In this document: one piece after another, positions 26,821 through 37,064 of the stretch
How the letters are laid out: every line of letters starts with the position of its first letter
How positions within the stretch are numbered: position 1 is the first letter of the stretch
Assembly: GCA_018401705.1 (NCBI GenBank)
Contig: JAGYKL010000005.1
Location: forward strand, 1 to 64,000
Origin: Bacteroidia bacterium
GTDB taxonomy: Bacteria > Bacteroidota > Bacteroidia > M30B66
DNA length: 64,000 nt
Direction of reading: 5' to 3'
Translations under genes and position numbers: made by a program
The notes under the pieces: model-generated
Told to the model about the DNA's origin: nothing
Seen by the model: only the letters and a program-made list of their open reading frames with translations
The model's database searches: none

Positions 26821-27943
26821 ATGAGACAAATAACAATTATACTTGCTTTTACCGCAGTTAGCTTTCTGGCTTGTTCAGGAAGTCCTTCAAATAAAAAATC
26901 TCCGCTTAGCGGTAAATTGGATAAACATACCAATACTTGGTTATATCTTGAAGAAATCAAAGAAGCCACTGTAAATACAATTGATTCAGTTAAAACAAGC
27001 GAAGCTGGCGATTTCAGTTTTTCTGCCCAAATACCTAAAAAAGACTTTTATAGACTTCGGGTTACTCCAAACAATGTTGTTTTTGTTGTCCTTTCCCCTA
27101 AAGAACAAGTTTTTTATAACAACCCTAACGTCATGCTTCAAGAAGGATACACCATTGAAGGAAGTGAAGAGGGTACTTTAATCTTAAAAACTAAGGAAAT
27201 TAGAGAAGCAATTAATACTCATCGTGATTCTCTTGTTCAAATTCTAAATGCCATTCCTGCAGAAGAACGCCAGGCAAAACAAATGGAAATGGAGAATGGA
27301 TTCAACAACTTTGTGCAGGAGTCTTTAGAAAAAGTGAGAAATATCATTCGAGAGAATCCTAAATCTTTGGCTGGAGTTATTGCTGCTGAAATGCTCGATC
27401 CTGACCAGGATTTTGAAATCTACTCTGAACTTGCTGCTAATCTTAAGAAAAACTACGAATATTCTGGTTTCGCTCAGTCTTTTATCTCGAGAGTTGAACA
27501 AATGAGAGCTACTGCCATCGGAGCAATAGCACCTGAAATAAGCCTTCCAAGTCCTGAAGGACAAATGATTCCTCTTTCTTCACTTAGAGGTAAAGTTGTT
27601 CTGATTGATTTCTGGGCATCATGGTGCGGTCCTTGCCGAAAAGAAAACCCTAATGTTGTAGCCATGTACAATAGACTTAAAGACAAAGGTTTTACTATTT
27701 ATAGTGTCTCGCTCGATAAAAATAAAGTTGCCTGGCAAGAAGCTATTGCAAAAGACAACCTGAGCTGGGAAAGTCATGTAAGCGACCTTGCCTATTGGAA
27801 TTCGGTGGTTGTTAAGCAGTATGGTTTTAAAGGCATTCCTTTTACTGTATCTCTTTCTATTGTTTCATAAAAAGGCAAAATAGTAGCAAAAAGGACTTCT
27901 TTGAGGAGAAGTTCTTGAACAAGCAGTTTCATCTCTATTATAA
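26821..27943 (+). CDS. TlpA/ResA-like thiol-disulfide lipoprotein, 3' frameshift
   Basis: This is a periplasmic thioredoxin-fold redox protein. It has a lipoprotein signal (lipobox near FLAC, C18), an N-terminal DUF4369-like beta domain (about 28-120), a helical linker, and a thioredoxin domain with WCGPC (268-272) and a cis-Pro motif GIPFTV. The first frame stops at 27870 right after GIPFTV, too early for the fold. The missing end is readable in another frame (KGKIVAKG, then LEQAVSSLL) up to a TAA at 27941-27943, so at least two single-base indels lie between 27852 and 27910. This is the left edge of a stretch of frameshifts that continues through the next gene. It follows gatB by 4 bp. Confidence 0.85.
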
Positions 27944-27946
27944 TCC

Positions 27947-30932
27947 ATGAAAACTACTCTTTTGTTTCTAAGCCTATGCTTCGTAGGAGGTAATTGGCCA
28001 ATCAAACTATTTTCAACAAGAAGTTGATTAAGCAAAATTGATGTTAAACTTAACGATGTAAAGTATGAACTGCACGGTTCAATGCTTATTGATTATAAGA
28101 ATAACTCTAATGAAACTCAATTTTATATTTTCATTTATGGCCTAATGCCTATAAAAATGATAAAACAGCCTTGCAAAGCAAGAATTAGTGAATGGAATTA
28201 CAAAGTTTCATTTCTCTGATGATGATAAAAGAGGTTGCTATAGATAGCTTTAAATTTCCACTTCAAGTGGAAAAGCACTTAATCTAATATACGATACTGA
28301 TAACGAAGATATTGCAAAGTTAGAACTTCCAAGTCCGCTGAAACCAGGAGATAGAATTTCAATTACAACCAGCTTCAAAGTCAAAATCCCACTAGTGCAT
28401 TTTCACGCTTAGACATGTAAGTCAACAATATCAGATTTGTCAATGGTATCCCAAGCCGGCTGTTTATGATAGCAAAGGGCTGGCATCCTATACCTTATCT
28501 TAAGGAGAATTCTACAGTGAATTTGGTTCATTTGAAGTAAATATCACTTTGCCCGAAAAACTATGTTTTGGCAGCTTCAGGCAATATGTTGCCGAACCCA
28601 GAGGAAGAGTGCTAAAAGAGTTGGGCAGAAAATATTGTTGACAAAGGAATTAGTTGAAAAAGGTTTCCCAAAATCCGACAGCTTCCTCCTTCTTCCAAGA
28701 AATTTAAAACAGTAAGCTACAAGCCTGAAAATGCACATGATTTTGCTTGGTTTGCAGACAAAGTTACCACATCCAACGCGACAGCGTTAAGCTAAAAAGA
28801 AGCGGAAGAACCATTAACACCTATTCTTATTTCTCAAACATAAATGCTAACAACTGGAAGCATTCTGCTAAATATGTTAATGATGCTGTTGAAGGCTATT
28901 CTGAATGGCTTGAGATTACCCTTTACGATGTTTGTAAATCTGTTGATGGAGCTTTGAGTGCTGGAGCAGGAATGGAATATCCAACAATAACTGGTTATTT
29001 CTGGAGGTGGTGGCGAAAAAGCCTTGATAGTTACAGCACAATGAAGTTGGACATAACTGGTTCTATGGCATTTCCTTGGCAAGTAACGAACGTGTGATTT
29101 CCCCTTTGGATGGATGAAGGAATGAACTCATTTTATGAGGAACGTTACATGAAGAAAAAGTATGGTTCTTCCTCATTGTTTGGCGATATTACTAAAAGCC
29201 CAGTAGCTAAGATTTTCAGCTTGATAAATTCAGAGACGAGGACTTGCAAAACTCGATTATTTATTTTTGCCAGAAGCAATCAAGATCAGGCTGGGCGAAT
29301 CTAACTTCGGCGCAGTTTACGCAAATAAACTATGGTGTTGTTGTTTACAAGAAGACAGCGCATGTGCTTACTTATCTCGAAGCGTGGCTGGGCTCGAAAA
29401 AGTTCGACGACATGATGCAGGCTTATTATGAAGAGTGGAAATTCAAGCATCCTTATCCAGAAGACTTTAAAAAACACGTTAAATCATTTACTGGGCAAGA
29501 TCTAGACTGGCTGTTTGAAGGACTTATATCTACCACCAAACGAGTAGATTATGCAATTAAGAAGGTCTCTTCGAAGAAGGATGAATACTATGTAAAAGTT
29601 AAAAACAAAGGTCAAATTGCGTCCCCTGTTAGCATAACAGGATATAGCAGCGATACCAGCATGACCTTTTGGTATGATGGTTTTGAAGGAACTCAAAAAT
29701 TAAGTTTCCCTGTCGGGGGATTTGAAAAGTATTCGGTAAACCGAACCGGAAACATCCTGGATTACAATCCGAAAAACGATGTAATTAAGACGAAAGGCCT
29801 CTTCAAGAAAGTTGGTAAATTTCGTCCAGGCATTATTACTGGGCTTGAACATCCTGATGTAACAGCATTGTATTTTGTTCCAACACTGGGATATAATTAT
29901 TACAATGGCTTCATGACCGGCTTGGCTTTTCACAACATTGGTGTTTTGAGAAAGAATTTCGAATTCATTGTAAATCCAATGTATGCGTTTAATTCCTCTA
30001 CACTTGCAGGAGCAGCACAAGTAGATTATTTTATTAGACCTGCAGATTCGTTTTTTAAAGATTTAACTCTAAATGCAAGCGCAGAGCAATACACCACTCG
30101 CTTTTCTCCTCAGCTTAACCGCTATGTTATTGGAGGCAATATGGTTTTCGCAAATCGACAATCTCCTTTAAAGAAATCTACTTCAATTCAATTCCGACAC
30201 ATTTATATCAGATCTGAGAATTTTCTCGTTTCGCCTGATGAAGTGCTAGCTATTTCTGAGAACAATTACAATCAGCTACTTTTGAACTATGAAAATAAAA
30301 GAAAGTTAAACCCATTCTCTGTAGTTGCAGACTTTCAACAAAATAAACGTTTTGTGAAAGCTTCGGTAACGGCAAATTACCGTATCCCCTATTCTTCTAA
30401 GAACAAAGGACTCAAAATCAGAGTATTTGCAGGTTCTTTCTTGTGGAAATCTGATGATTTTAGTTTTGCTGGTCCCGATGCGCGCTTTCGTTTAAGTGGT
30501 CAAAACGGTTCTCAGGATTATCTCTTTGATGATATTTACTTAGGCAGAAATGAGAATACCGGAATTCTATCTCAACAAATGACGATTACAGATGGAGGAT
30601 TTAAGGTTTTCAGTTTTAGAGGTCAGACCTCTGATTATATAGCAACACTCAACCTTAGCTCTACCCTTCCTGGAAAAATTCCTATTAGACTCTTTGCTGA
30701 CTTAGGTCATTATTTTAATGGAGAAACCGACGCAGATCCACTAAATTATACAGCAGGAGCTTCACTTGTATTAATTAATGATGTTTTTGAAATTTATGTT
30801 CCTCTAGTTGTTTCTAAAGCTATTCAAGAGACTTTAGATTTAAACAACGTAGTTTTTGGAGAGCGCATTCGCTTCGTATTGAACTTTAGGTTGGTTAACC
30901 CTATTCGTCAAATAAGAAATCTCAGTCTTTAA
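27947..30932 (+). pseudogene. M1-family metallopeptidase with outer-membrane-like C-terminus, frameshifted
   Basis: One gene of about 990 codons is broken by many single-base indels between 27990 and 29300. Its start (MKTTLLFLSL, a signal peptide) comes 3 bases after the TlpA stop. Across frames I can read the M1 exopeptidase signature GAGMEYP (about 28963-28983), the zinc site HEVGHNW (about 29037-29058, with one extra A inside the codon), and the downstream MDEGMNSFYEERY carrying the third ligand Glu. From 29244 to 30932 the frame is clean: helical domain, then about 350 residues of alternating strands that look like an outer-membrane barrel, ending RNLSL. The well-kept motifs argue for sequence error. 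Role: zinc aminopeptidase at the cell envelope. Confidence 0.85.
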
Positions 30933-30934
30933 AT

Positions 30935-31714
30935 ATGGGAAAAGCCATCTATTTTGCAAGTGATTTTCATCTTGGAGTTCCTGACTTTGAAAGGAGTCTT
31001 GAAAGAGAAAAGAAGATCGTGAGATGGCTAGATTCAATCAAACACGACGCTGAAAGGATTTTTCTTGTTGGTGATGTTTTCGATTTCTGGTTTGAGTATA
31101 AACATACTGTGCCAAAGCATTATGTGAGACTTTTGGGAAAGCTTGCCGAACTAACAGATGCTGGAATTAAAATTGACTTTTTTACTGGCAATCACGACAT
31201 GTGGGCTTTTGATTACCTCAGTAAAGAGATAAATATTCCTATTCACAGAAATCCTATTCAAATAGAGCTGCAAGGCAAGAACTTCTTTATTGGTCATGGC
31301 GACGGCCTGGGGCCGGGAGATTATGGCTATAAATTTATTAAGAAGGTTTTTGCAAATCCAGTTTGTCAATGGCTTTTCGCTCGACTGCATCCAAATTTCG
31401 GAATCGGAATGGCTAATTATTGGTCTCGAAAAAGCAGAGCTGCAAATCCTCAAGTTGAGAAATTTATAGGCGAGAAAAATGAATGGCTCCTCACCTATTG
31501 CAGAGAAAAAGTGATTGATTTACCTACAACAGACTACTTTGTTTTTGGACATCGTCATTTACCCCTTAAATTAGATGTCAATGAAAAGACCCAATATTTT
31601 AATCTTGGCGATTGGTTTCATTGGTTTTCTTATTTAAGAGTAGAAAACGGGAAGCCTGAATTACTATTTTTCGAGAACTCTCATGCAGAACTTCCGCAAA
31701 ATATTCAGGAATAA
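30935..31714 (+). CDS. lpxH: UDP-2,3-diacylglucosamine hydrolase (LpxH-like)
   Basis: This 259-aa calcineurin-like phosphoesterase would remove UMP from UDP-diacylglucosamine in lipid A synthesis, on the inner face of the membrane. Metal-site motifs are in order: D10/H12 (ASDFHLG), D47 (VGDVFDFW), N86/H87 (GNHDMW), H121/D123 (GHGDG) and the late GHRH. The family in Bacteroidota is LpxH/LpxH2-like. It starts 2 bases after the M1 peptidase stop. Confidence 0.85.
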   Translation: MGKAIYFASDFHLGVPDFERSLEREKKIVRWLDSIKHDAERIFLVGDVFDFWFEYKHTVPKHYVRLLGKLAELTDAGIKIDFFTGNHDMWAFDYLSKEINIPIHRNPIQIELQGKNFFIGHGDGLGPGDYGYKFIKKVFANPVCQWLFARLHPNFGIGMANYWSRKSRAANPQVEKFIGEKNEWLLTYCREKVIDLPTTDYFVFGHRHLPLKLDVNEKTQYFNLGDWFHWFSYLRVENGKPELLFFENSHAELPQNIQE

Positions 31715-31743
31715 TTTTTAACTACGGCCGCATATACATTGGC

Positions 31744-31751
31744 TATCTTTG
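31744..31751 (+). promoter_or_regulatory. -7 promoter box of DtxR-family gene
   Basis: TATCTTTG ends 5 bases before the ATG at 31757, so the expected transcription start is at or next to the start codon. Transcripts would be leaderless or nearly so. The -33 element is weak (TTTTTAA at 31715-31721). Confidence 0.5.
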
Positions 31752-31756
31752 TCGAA

Positions 31757-32416
31757 ATGAATACCTCGTTTACTGAAGAAAACTATTTGAAGACCATTTT
31801 CAAGCTGTCTGAACAAACCAGCGGAAACGTGAGCACAAATGCTATTGCTGAGGCTTTGCAAACAAAAGCATCTTCAGTAACCGACATGATTAAAAAGCTT
31901 GGTGAGAAAAACTTACTTGATCACACTCGATATCAAGGCGTTTCACTTACAGAAAAAGGTCGTGAAAAAGCTTTGGGTATTGTGAGGAGGCATCGACTAT
32001 GGGAAGTTTTCTTGGTGAAAAACCTTGAAATTGGATGGGAAGAAGTTCACGATATAGCGGAGCAACTAGAGCATACCAATTCAGAAAAGCTCTACGAACA
32101 GCTGGATAAATTTCTCAATTTTCCACGTTATGATCCTCATGGAGACCCAATTCCTGACAAAGAAGGCAAAATGCAAGCAGCTTCGGAGATTTCTATTTCT
32201 GATTTAACTGCTGGTGAAGAAGTTACCGTGCAAGGAATCGTTGATCATCACCCGGATTTTCTGCAATTTTTAGATCAGATTAATCTTATTCCGGGAGCAA
32301 AGTTGAAGGTTATCAAAAAGTTAGAATTTGATGGCTCCGTCAATATTGAAACTAATAAGGGGAATGAAGTTATGATTTCAGCCTATGTGGCTGGAAATGT
32401 ACTCGTTAAAAGATAG
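31757..32416 (+). CDS. DtxR/MntR-family metal-dependent repressor
   Basis: This 219-aa regulator senses Fe(II) or Mn(II). Domains: winged helix (about 1-65, with NAIAEALQTKASSVTDMIKKL), metal-binding/dimer domain (about 70-140, VRRHRLWEVFLV, WEEVHDIAEQLEH, and PRYDPHGDPIP), and a C-terminal FeoA/SH3-like domain (about 150-219). I take the ATG at 31757 as start because it begins with the family's MNTSFTEENYLK; a TTG six codons earlier would overlap the promoter box. Targets are not in the window. It is followed 3 bases later by smpB. Confidence 0.9.
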   Translation: MNTSFTEENYLKTIFKLSEQTSGNVSTNAIAEALQTKASSVTDMIKKLGEKNLLDHTRYQGVSLTEKGREKALGIVRRHRLWEVFLVKNLEIGWEEVHDIAEQLEHTNSEKLYEQLDKFLNFPRYDPHGDPIPDKEGKMQAASEISISDLTAGEEVTVQGIVDHHPDFLQFLDQINLIPGAKLKVIKKLEFDGSVNIETNKGNEVMISAYVAGNVLVKR

Positions 32417-32419
32417 AAT

Positions 32420-32887
32420 ATGGCGAAGGTTGATAAAGGAAAGGTTTCAATTAAAAACAAGCGAGCTACATTCGAGTACGAAATTCTTGATGAATATACT
32501 GCAGGAATGGTGCTCTTGGGAACTGAAATTAAGTCAATAAGAAACCATAAGGCATCAATTGCAGAAGCTTATTGTGCCTTTGCAGGCGAATCTTTGGTTA
32601 TTCGCAATATGAACATTGAAGAATATTCACATTCCTCATATTTCAACCATGAACCTAAAAGAGACAGGAAACTCCTTTTAAACAAAACAGAATTGAATAA
32701 GCTGAAGAACAAAATGAAAGACAAAGGCTTAACAATAGTGCCTTTACATTTGTACATCAGTGAATCTGGATATGCAAAACTTGACATCGCCCTAGCAAAG
32801 GGTAAAAAACTTTACGATAAGCGAGAGAGCTTGAAGGATAAAGACGCAAAGCGGAACCTCAGCCGAGCGGATGCTTTTAGAGATTAA
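32420..32887 (+). CDS. smpB: SsrA-binding protein
   Basis: SmpB binds tmRNA and brings it to stalled ribosomes for trans-translation. The 155-aa sequence has the classic beta-barrel motifs: [28 protein letters not shown], quoted in part as [17 protein letters not shown], then the [15 protein letters not shown] segment, and a basic C-terminal tail starting [14 protein letters not shown] that inserts into the ribosome. It is co-transcribed with the DtxR-family gene. The ssrA RNA gene is not seen in the window. The next gene converges with 1 base between stops. Confidence 0.96.
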   Translation: MAKVDKGKVSIKNKRATFEYEILDEYTAGMVLLGTEIKSIRNHKASIAEAYCAFAGESLVIRNMNIEEYSHSSYFNHEPKRDRKLLLNKTELNKLKNKMKDKGLTIVPLHLYISESGYAKLDIALAKGKKLYDKRESLKDKDAKRNLSRADAFRD

Positions 32888-32888
32888 T

Positions 32889-33545
32889 TTAGTTTCTGTC
32901 TTGCAATAAAGGCACAAATGAGAATTCACCATGTAAATTCTCTACAAGACTTCCATCTTCTAATTTATCAATAACGTGCATCACTTGTTTGCTTCCTTCC
33001 CCTACAGGTATAACCATCCGCCCTCCGGGCAATAATTGATCTATTAAGGCTGGAGGAATAAATGGAGCGCCAGCAGTTACTAAAATCTTATTGTAGGGTG
33101 CAAATGCAGTTTGACCCTGATAACCATCACCAAAAAAGAGCCTTACTTTTATATCTAGTTCTTCCAAAAGCTTCTTTGTCTTTACGAACAATTCATGTTG
33201 CCTCTCAATACTGAAAAGTTTCACTCCAAATTTTGAAAGAACTGCAGTTTGATATCCACTTCCTGTTCCTATTTCAAGAACCTTTTCGCCTTTTTGGGGA
33301 TCTAATAATTGTGTTTGAATTGCTACAGTTGATGGATGCGAAATAGTTTGACCTGCACCAATTTTAAATGCAATGTCTTCATAAGCTTTCTCAAGGAAAG
33401 CCTGATCAGGAAAAAATTGATGCCTTGGAACTTCGCGCATTGCGTCAAGAATTCTTGAATTGATTCCTTTTTCTGCAAGGTTCTCTAGCATTCTGTTTCG
33501 TAATCCCTTATGTCTGAATGTATCAGCAAATATCATATCTCTCAT
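32889..33545 (-). CDS. pcm: Protein-L-isoaspartate O-methyltransferase
   Basis: This enzyme repairs isoaspartyl damage in proteins using S-adenosylmethionine. The 218-aa sequence shows the N-terminal PRHQFFP motif, GAGQTISHPSTVA, the SAM-binding EIGTGSGYQTAVL and the late VTAGAPFIPPALIDQLLPGG, all in the family order. It may start at the third Met-Ile (33536). It is convergent with smpB and separated by 171 bp from the next plus-strand gene. Confidence 0.93.
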   Translation of the reverse strand: MRDMIFADTFRHKGLRNRMLENLAEKGINSRILDAMREVPRHQFFPDQAFLEKAYEDIAFKIGAGQTISHPSTVAIQTQLLDPQKGEKVLEIGTGSGYQTAVLSKFGVKLFSIERQHELFVKTKKLLEELDIKVRLFFGDGYQGQTAFAPYNKILVTAGAPFIPPALIDQLLPGGRMVIPVGEGSKQVMHVIDKLEDGSLVENLHGEFSFVPLLQDRN

Positions 33546-33690
33546 CTCTCTGAGCTTCCAAAATACGATGGCTTTGCGGCCTTGTTATTCAAGTGATGTA
33601 GCTTTCTTTCACAAAAAATTGTTAATTCTTTTTTAGCTCAATTTGAGTATTTGGGTCCTTGTTATCATCCTAAGTAGCACGAAAATCCAT

Positions 33691-33698
33691 TAGGTTTG
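33691..33698 (+). promoter_or_regulatory. -7 promoter box, oxidoreductase operon
   Basis: TAGGTTTG followed by C matches TAnnTTTG and lies 18 bases upstream of the ATG at 33717. It would drive the oxidoreductase, lipoprotein and glycosyl-phosphate transferase genes. Confidence 0.5.
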
Positions 33699-33716
33699 CT
33701 TTAAATTTCTTACAAA

Positions 33717-34703
33717 ATGCTAAGTATTGGAGTTGTTGGCGTTGGTCATCTAGGAAAAATTCATTTAAAACTACTGCAAGAGATTGATCATTATCATGTT
33801 GCAGGGTTTTATGATGCTTCGCCTGAAGTGGCAGCTGCTGTTGAAAAAGAAACAGGAGTTAAAGCTTTTGAAACTTATGAAGAGCTACTTCAAAATGCAG
33901 ATGTAATTGACATTGTTACACCTACTCTTTTCCATCACGAGTATGCATCAAAAGCTCTCCGGGAGAGTAAACATGTTTTCATTGAAAAGCCGATAAGTGC
34001 AACTGTGGAGGAGGCTCGTGACCTTATGCGATTAGCTGAAGAAGCGGGCAAGAAAGTTCAAATTGGGCACGTAGAAAGGTTTAATCCTGCTTATGTTGCT
34101 GCCATTCCTTATTGTAATAACCCAATGTTCATCGAAACTCACAGGTTGGCCCAATTCAATCCTAGAGGAACAGATGTATCGGTTGTCTTGGATTTAATGA
34201 TACACGATATTGACATTGTTCTCCACACAGTTAATTCAAGTGTAAGAAAAATAAGTGCTTCCGGTGTAGCCGTAGTTTCAGAATCGCCTGACATTGCTAA
34301 CGCAAGGATAGAGTTCGACAATGGATGTGTTGCTAATTTAACTGCAAGTAGGCTTTCTCTTAAAAATATGCGAAAAACTCGTCTCTTTCAGAGAGATGCA
34401 TACATAAGTATAGACTTTCTTGAGAAAGAAGTAGAAGTAATACGTATGAATCAAATCGAAGGTGAGCCAGATCCTCTAGCAATTACAATAGATTTAGGCA
34501 ATGAAAAAGGCCTCAAGCAGATTTTAATGGATAGGCCAGAAATTTTACCAACAAATGCAATAAAATCAGAATTAGAAAGTTTTGCTGATGCAATTGTCCA
34601 TAACAGAAATCCTGTAGTTTCTGCGTCGGATGGATTCCAAGCTTTAGACGTAGCCTATAGAATAATTGAAAAACTCAATCTCACACCACATCTGTTTACT
34701 TAA
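33717..34703 (+). CDS. Gfo/Idh/MocA-family oxidoreductase
   Basis: This 328-aa NAD(P)-dependent dehydrogenase probably acts on a sugar or sugar nucleotide. It has a Rossmann N-terminus (VGVGHLGKIHLKLL, 5-18), the EKPISATVEEA motif with catalytic-type Lys (about 92-102), and a C-terminal alpha/beta domain with DLMIHDIDI. It is followed after 3 bp by a lipoprotein and then by a sugar-phosphate transferase, which fits a role in making surface glycan precursors. Wbp/UDP-N-acetylglucosamine 3-dehydrogenase-like enzymes are the closest idea. Confidence 0.87.
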   Translation: MLSIGVVGVGHLGKIHLKLLQEIDHYHVAGFYDASPEVAAAVEKETGVKAFETYEELLQNADVIDIVTPTLFHHEYASKALRESKHVFIEKPISATVEEARDLMRLAEEAGKKVQIGHVERFNPAYVAAIPYCNNPMFIETHRLAQFNPRGTDVSVVLDLMIHDIDIVLHTVNSSVRKISASGVAVVSESPDIANARIEFDNGCVANLTASRLSLKNMRKTRLFQRDAYISIDFLEKEVEVIRMNQIEGEPDPLAITIDLGNEKGLKQILMDRPEILPTNAIKSELESFADAIVHNRNPVVSASDGFQALDVAYRIIEKLNLTPHLFT

Positions 34704-34706
34704 GGA

Positions 34707-35573
34707 ATGAGGCATTTTTTACCTTGTTTAATCTGCGTATTCGTTATTTGTGCTTTCGTTGGTTGTGATATTATCAACCCGAAGGAATCAGAACCTTCAT
34801 ACCTGAAAATTGATACAATTACAGTTACTTCTGACCCTGTGATAGAAGGAAGTAATTCTGCAAGAATTACAGATGCCTGGATTTATATTGACAAGAATCT
34901 GATTGGCGCGTATGAATTGCCATGCAATATCCCTGTTCTTAATGAAGGCACGCATGAAATATTGGTTGGAGGAGGTATTCAGGTTAATGGCATTTCTGCC
35001 TTAAGAACGCCTTACCCATTTTATAAACTTTGGAGTTCAACAGTCGAGCTTAGTGCAGGTGAAACTGCATTCGCCTTACCTGAGGTATCTTATTTTGATT
35101 CCTTAAATTTTGCGCTAAATGCGAATTTTGATGATTTATCAGGAAACAAGCTTGAAGCAACAATTGCAAGTGACACTATCGTTTCATTGACAAATTCAGT
35201 GGATAAGGTTTTTGAAGGAAATGGTTCTTTTTTATCTTCTTTACGAAGGGATAGTGGTTTTGTTGAATTTCAAACTGTAGAAGCTTTGAACTTACCTAAG
35301 CAGGGTGCCTTTGTTTATGCAGAGCTTAACTACAAAACGAGCCATGAGTTATCAATTGGTTTAGCTTCATATTATCCTGTATCTGCTACCCAGAGAACAT
35401 TAATTATTAACTTAAACCCCACTGATACTTGGAAGAAAGTCTACCTTAACCTAACCGATGCAGTTAGCACTCAAGTTAATGCAAGTAATTACAGGCTCTT
35501 CTTTTATTCCTTCAAGTACCCTGGTACTGGTGATTTAGAATTGCTTATTGACAACCTTAAAATCATTCACTAA
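34707..35573 (+). CDS. Lipoprotein of unknown function
   Basis: This 288-aa protein has a lipoprotein signal (lipobox FVGC, Cys at about 20) followed by a mostly beta-strand mature part. A PEGA-like beta stretch (about 45-90, giving ITDAWIYIDKNLIGAYELP) precedes a C-terminal jelly-roll-like domain of about 150 residues. It should be anchored in the outer membrane or periplasm. It lies between the oxidoreductase and the glycosyl-phosphate transferase with gaps of 3 bp, so it is in their operon. I do not recognise a named family. Confidence 0.7.
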   Translation: MRHFLPCLICVFVICAFVGCDIINPKESEPSYLKIDTITVTSDPVIEGSNSARITDAWIYIDKNLIGAYELPCNIPVLNEGTHEILVGGGIQVNGISALRTPYPFYKLWSSTVELSAGETAFALPEVSYFDSLNFALNANFDDLSGNKLEATIASDTIVSLTNSVDKVFEGNGSFLSSLRRDSGFVEFQTVEALNLPKQGAFVYAELNYKTSHELSIGLASYYPVSATQRTLIINLNPTDTWKKVYLNLTDAVSTQVNASNYRLFFYSFKYPGTGDLELLIDNLKIIH

Positions 35574-35576
35574 ATT

Positions 35577-37004
35577 TTGCAATCAGGTAAAAGAGATAGA
35601 AAACAAGTCATGGTTGAAATGTTTGCAGATTATCTTTCTGCAGTCATTGCATGGACTCTTTACTATATGTTCAGGAAATTATTCCTGGAACGATTAAAAT
35701 TTGGTCATGAAGTAAACCTCGAATTCAACCTTACTTTCTTTTTAGGATTAGCAATAATTCCAGTCTTTTGGCTTGTTCTATACCATATTTCAGGTGCTTA
35801 CTTCGATATATACAGGAAATCACGCTTAGGAGTTCTTGGTACAACTCTTTGGGTAAGCCTTTTGGGTTGCATCATTTTGTTTTTTGCAGTTTCACTTGAT
35901 GATTTTGTTCTGTCTTATGAATATTATTACTGGTCATTTGCTGCCTTATTCGGTCTTCAATTTGTTATTACCGCTGTCCAGCGGATAATTATTGGAACAT
36001 TTAAAGCAAGAAACATTCAGAATAATGCCGTTGGCTTTAATACCATATTGGTGGGTTCCGGCAATAAAGCCTTCGAAATTTATAGTACTATCGAAAGCCA
36101 AGCCATAAAAAGCGGAAACCGCTTTATAGGATTTGTGCCCGTAAATGGAAGTGATTCAGAGGAGCTAAAATCAGCATTGCCATGTATTGGTCAGTTCCAA
36201 GACATGGTTGAGCTTATTAAATCAAGAGATGTTGAGGAAGTAATTGTTGCACCTGAAAATAGCGAGCATAAGTATTTAGGGAAGTTCCTAACCGAACTTG
36301 AAGTAACGAACGTTGTGATTAAGGTTATTCCAGACATTACTGATTTTCTTCTTGGATCTGTTAAAATGTCGGCAATTTTTGGAGCTCCAGTTATTGAGCT
36401 TAAAAGGCAGCTCATGCCTCAGTGGCAAAAATCGCTCAAGCGCTTGTTCGATATCAGTATTTCTATTCTGGTGTTAACACTTCTATCCCCTGTATATTTG
36501 ATTACTGCAATAATAGTTGTTACAACATCTAAAGGCCCTGCTTTATACAGTCATTATAGAATTGGAATCAATGGAAAGCCATTTAAGATATACAAATTCA
36601 GGTCAATGTCTTGTGATGCTGAAAATAAAGGTCCTCAGCTTTCTAGCAAAAACGATTCGCGCATAACCCCTTTTGGAAAATTTATGCGTAAAACCAGGCT
36701 AGACGAAATACCTCAGTTTTACAATGTTCTGTTAGGTACTATGTCGGTTGTAGGCCCTCGTCCTGAAAGACAATACTACATAGATAAAATTGTAGAAAAA
36801 GCTCCTCATTATAGGCTTCTTCATAAAGTACGACCGGGAATTACCGGTTGGGGGCAAGTGAAATTTGGATACGCTGAAAATATTGATGAAATGGTTGAGA
36901 GATTAAAGTATGATATATTATATATCGAGAACATGACTTTTGCCCTTGACCTTAAAATTCTCATTTATACCTTCCTGATAGTTATCCAAGGAAGAGGTAA
37001 ATAA
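35577..37004 (+). CDS. Polyprenyl glycosylphosphotransferase (WcaJ-like)
   Basis: This 475-aa inner-membrane enzyme moves a sugar-1-phosphate onto undecaprenyl phosphate to start an exopolysaccharide or O-glycan unit. There are four hydrophobic N-terminal segments (about 12-150), a CoA-binding-like middle domain (about 155-270, giving NTILVGSGNKAFEIY), a fifth membrane segment (about 290-320) and the catalytic bacterial sugar transferase domain with IYKFRSM, LDEIPQF, MSVVGPRPE and RPGITGWGQV. The start is TTG at 35577; an internal ATG is 11 codons later. The length suits the family. Confidence 0.92.
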   Translation: MQSGKRDRKQVMVEMFADYLSAVIAWTLYYMFRKLFLERLKFGHEVNLEFNLTFFLGLAIIPVFWLVLYHISGAYFDIYRKSRLGVLGTTLWVSLLGCIILFFAVSLDDFVLSYEYYYWSFAALFGLQFVITAVQRIIIGTFKARNIQNNAVGFNTILVGSGNKAFEIYSTIESQAIKSGNRFIGFVPVNGSDSEELKSALPCIGQFQDMVELIKSRDVEEVIVAPENSEHKYLGKFLTELEVTNVVIKVIPDITDFLLGSVKMSAIFGAPVIELKRQLMPQWQKSLKRLFDISISILVLTLLSPVYLITAIIVVTTSKGPALYSHYRIGINGKPFKIYKFRSMSCDAENKGPQLSSKNDSRITPFGKFMRKTRLDEIPQFYNVLLGTMSVVGPRPERQYYIDKIVEKAPHYRLLHKVRPGITGWGQVKFGYAENIDEMVERLKYDILYIENMTFALDLKILIYTFLIVIQGRGK

Positions 37005-37012
37005 ACATCAAG

Positions 37013-37044
37013 TTTGCAACTAGGATAATAACTCCCTTTCTTTG
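37013..37044 (+). promoter_or_regulatory. Promoter of 3-hydroxyacyl-CoA dehydrogenase gene
   Basis: TTTG (37013-37016), 20 bases, then TTTCTTTG (37037-37044) followed by C approximates the Bacteroidota promoter with one mismatch in the -7 box. The ATG at 37065 lies 20 bases on. Confidence 0.55.
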
Positions 37045-37064
37045 CGCTTTTAAAATCATCTTTC

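Noticed and set aside
27850-29300. Programmed frameshifting in the M1 peptidase
   Set aside because: There are many shifts of both directions without a repeated slippery motif, and other genes show the same scattered damage.
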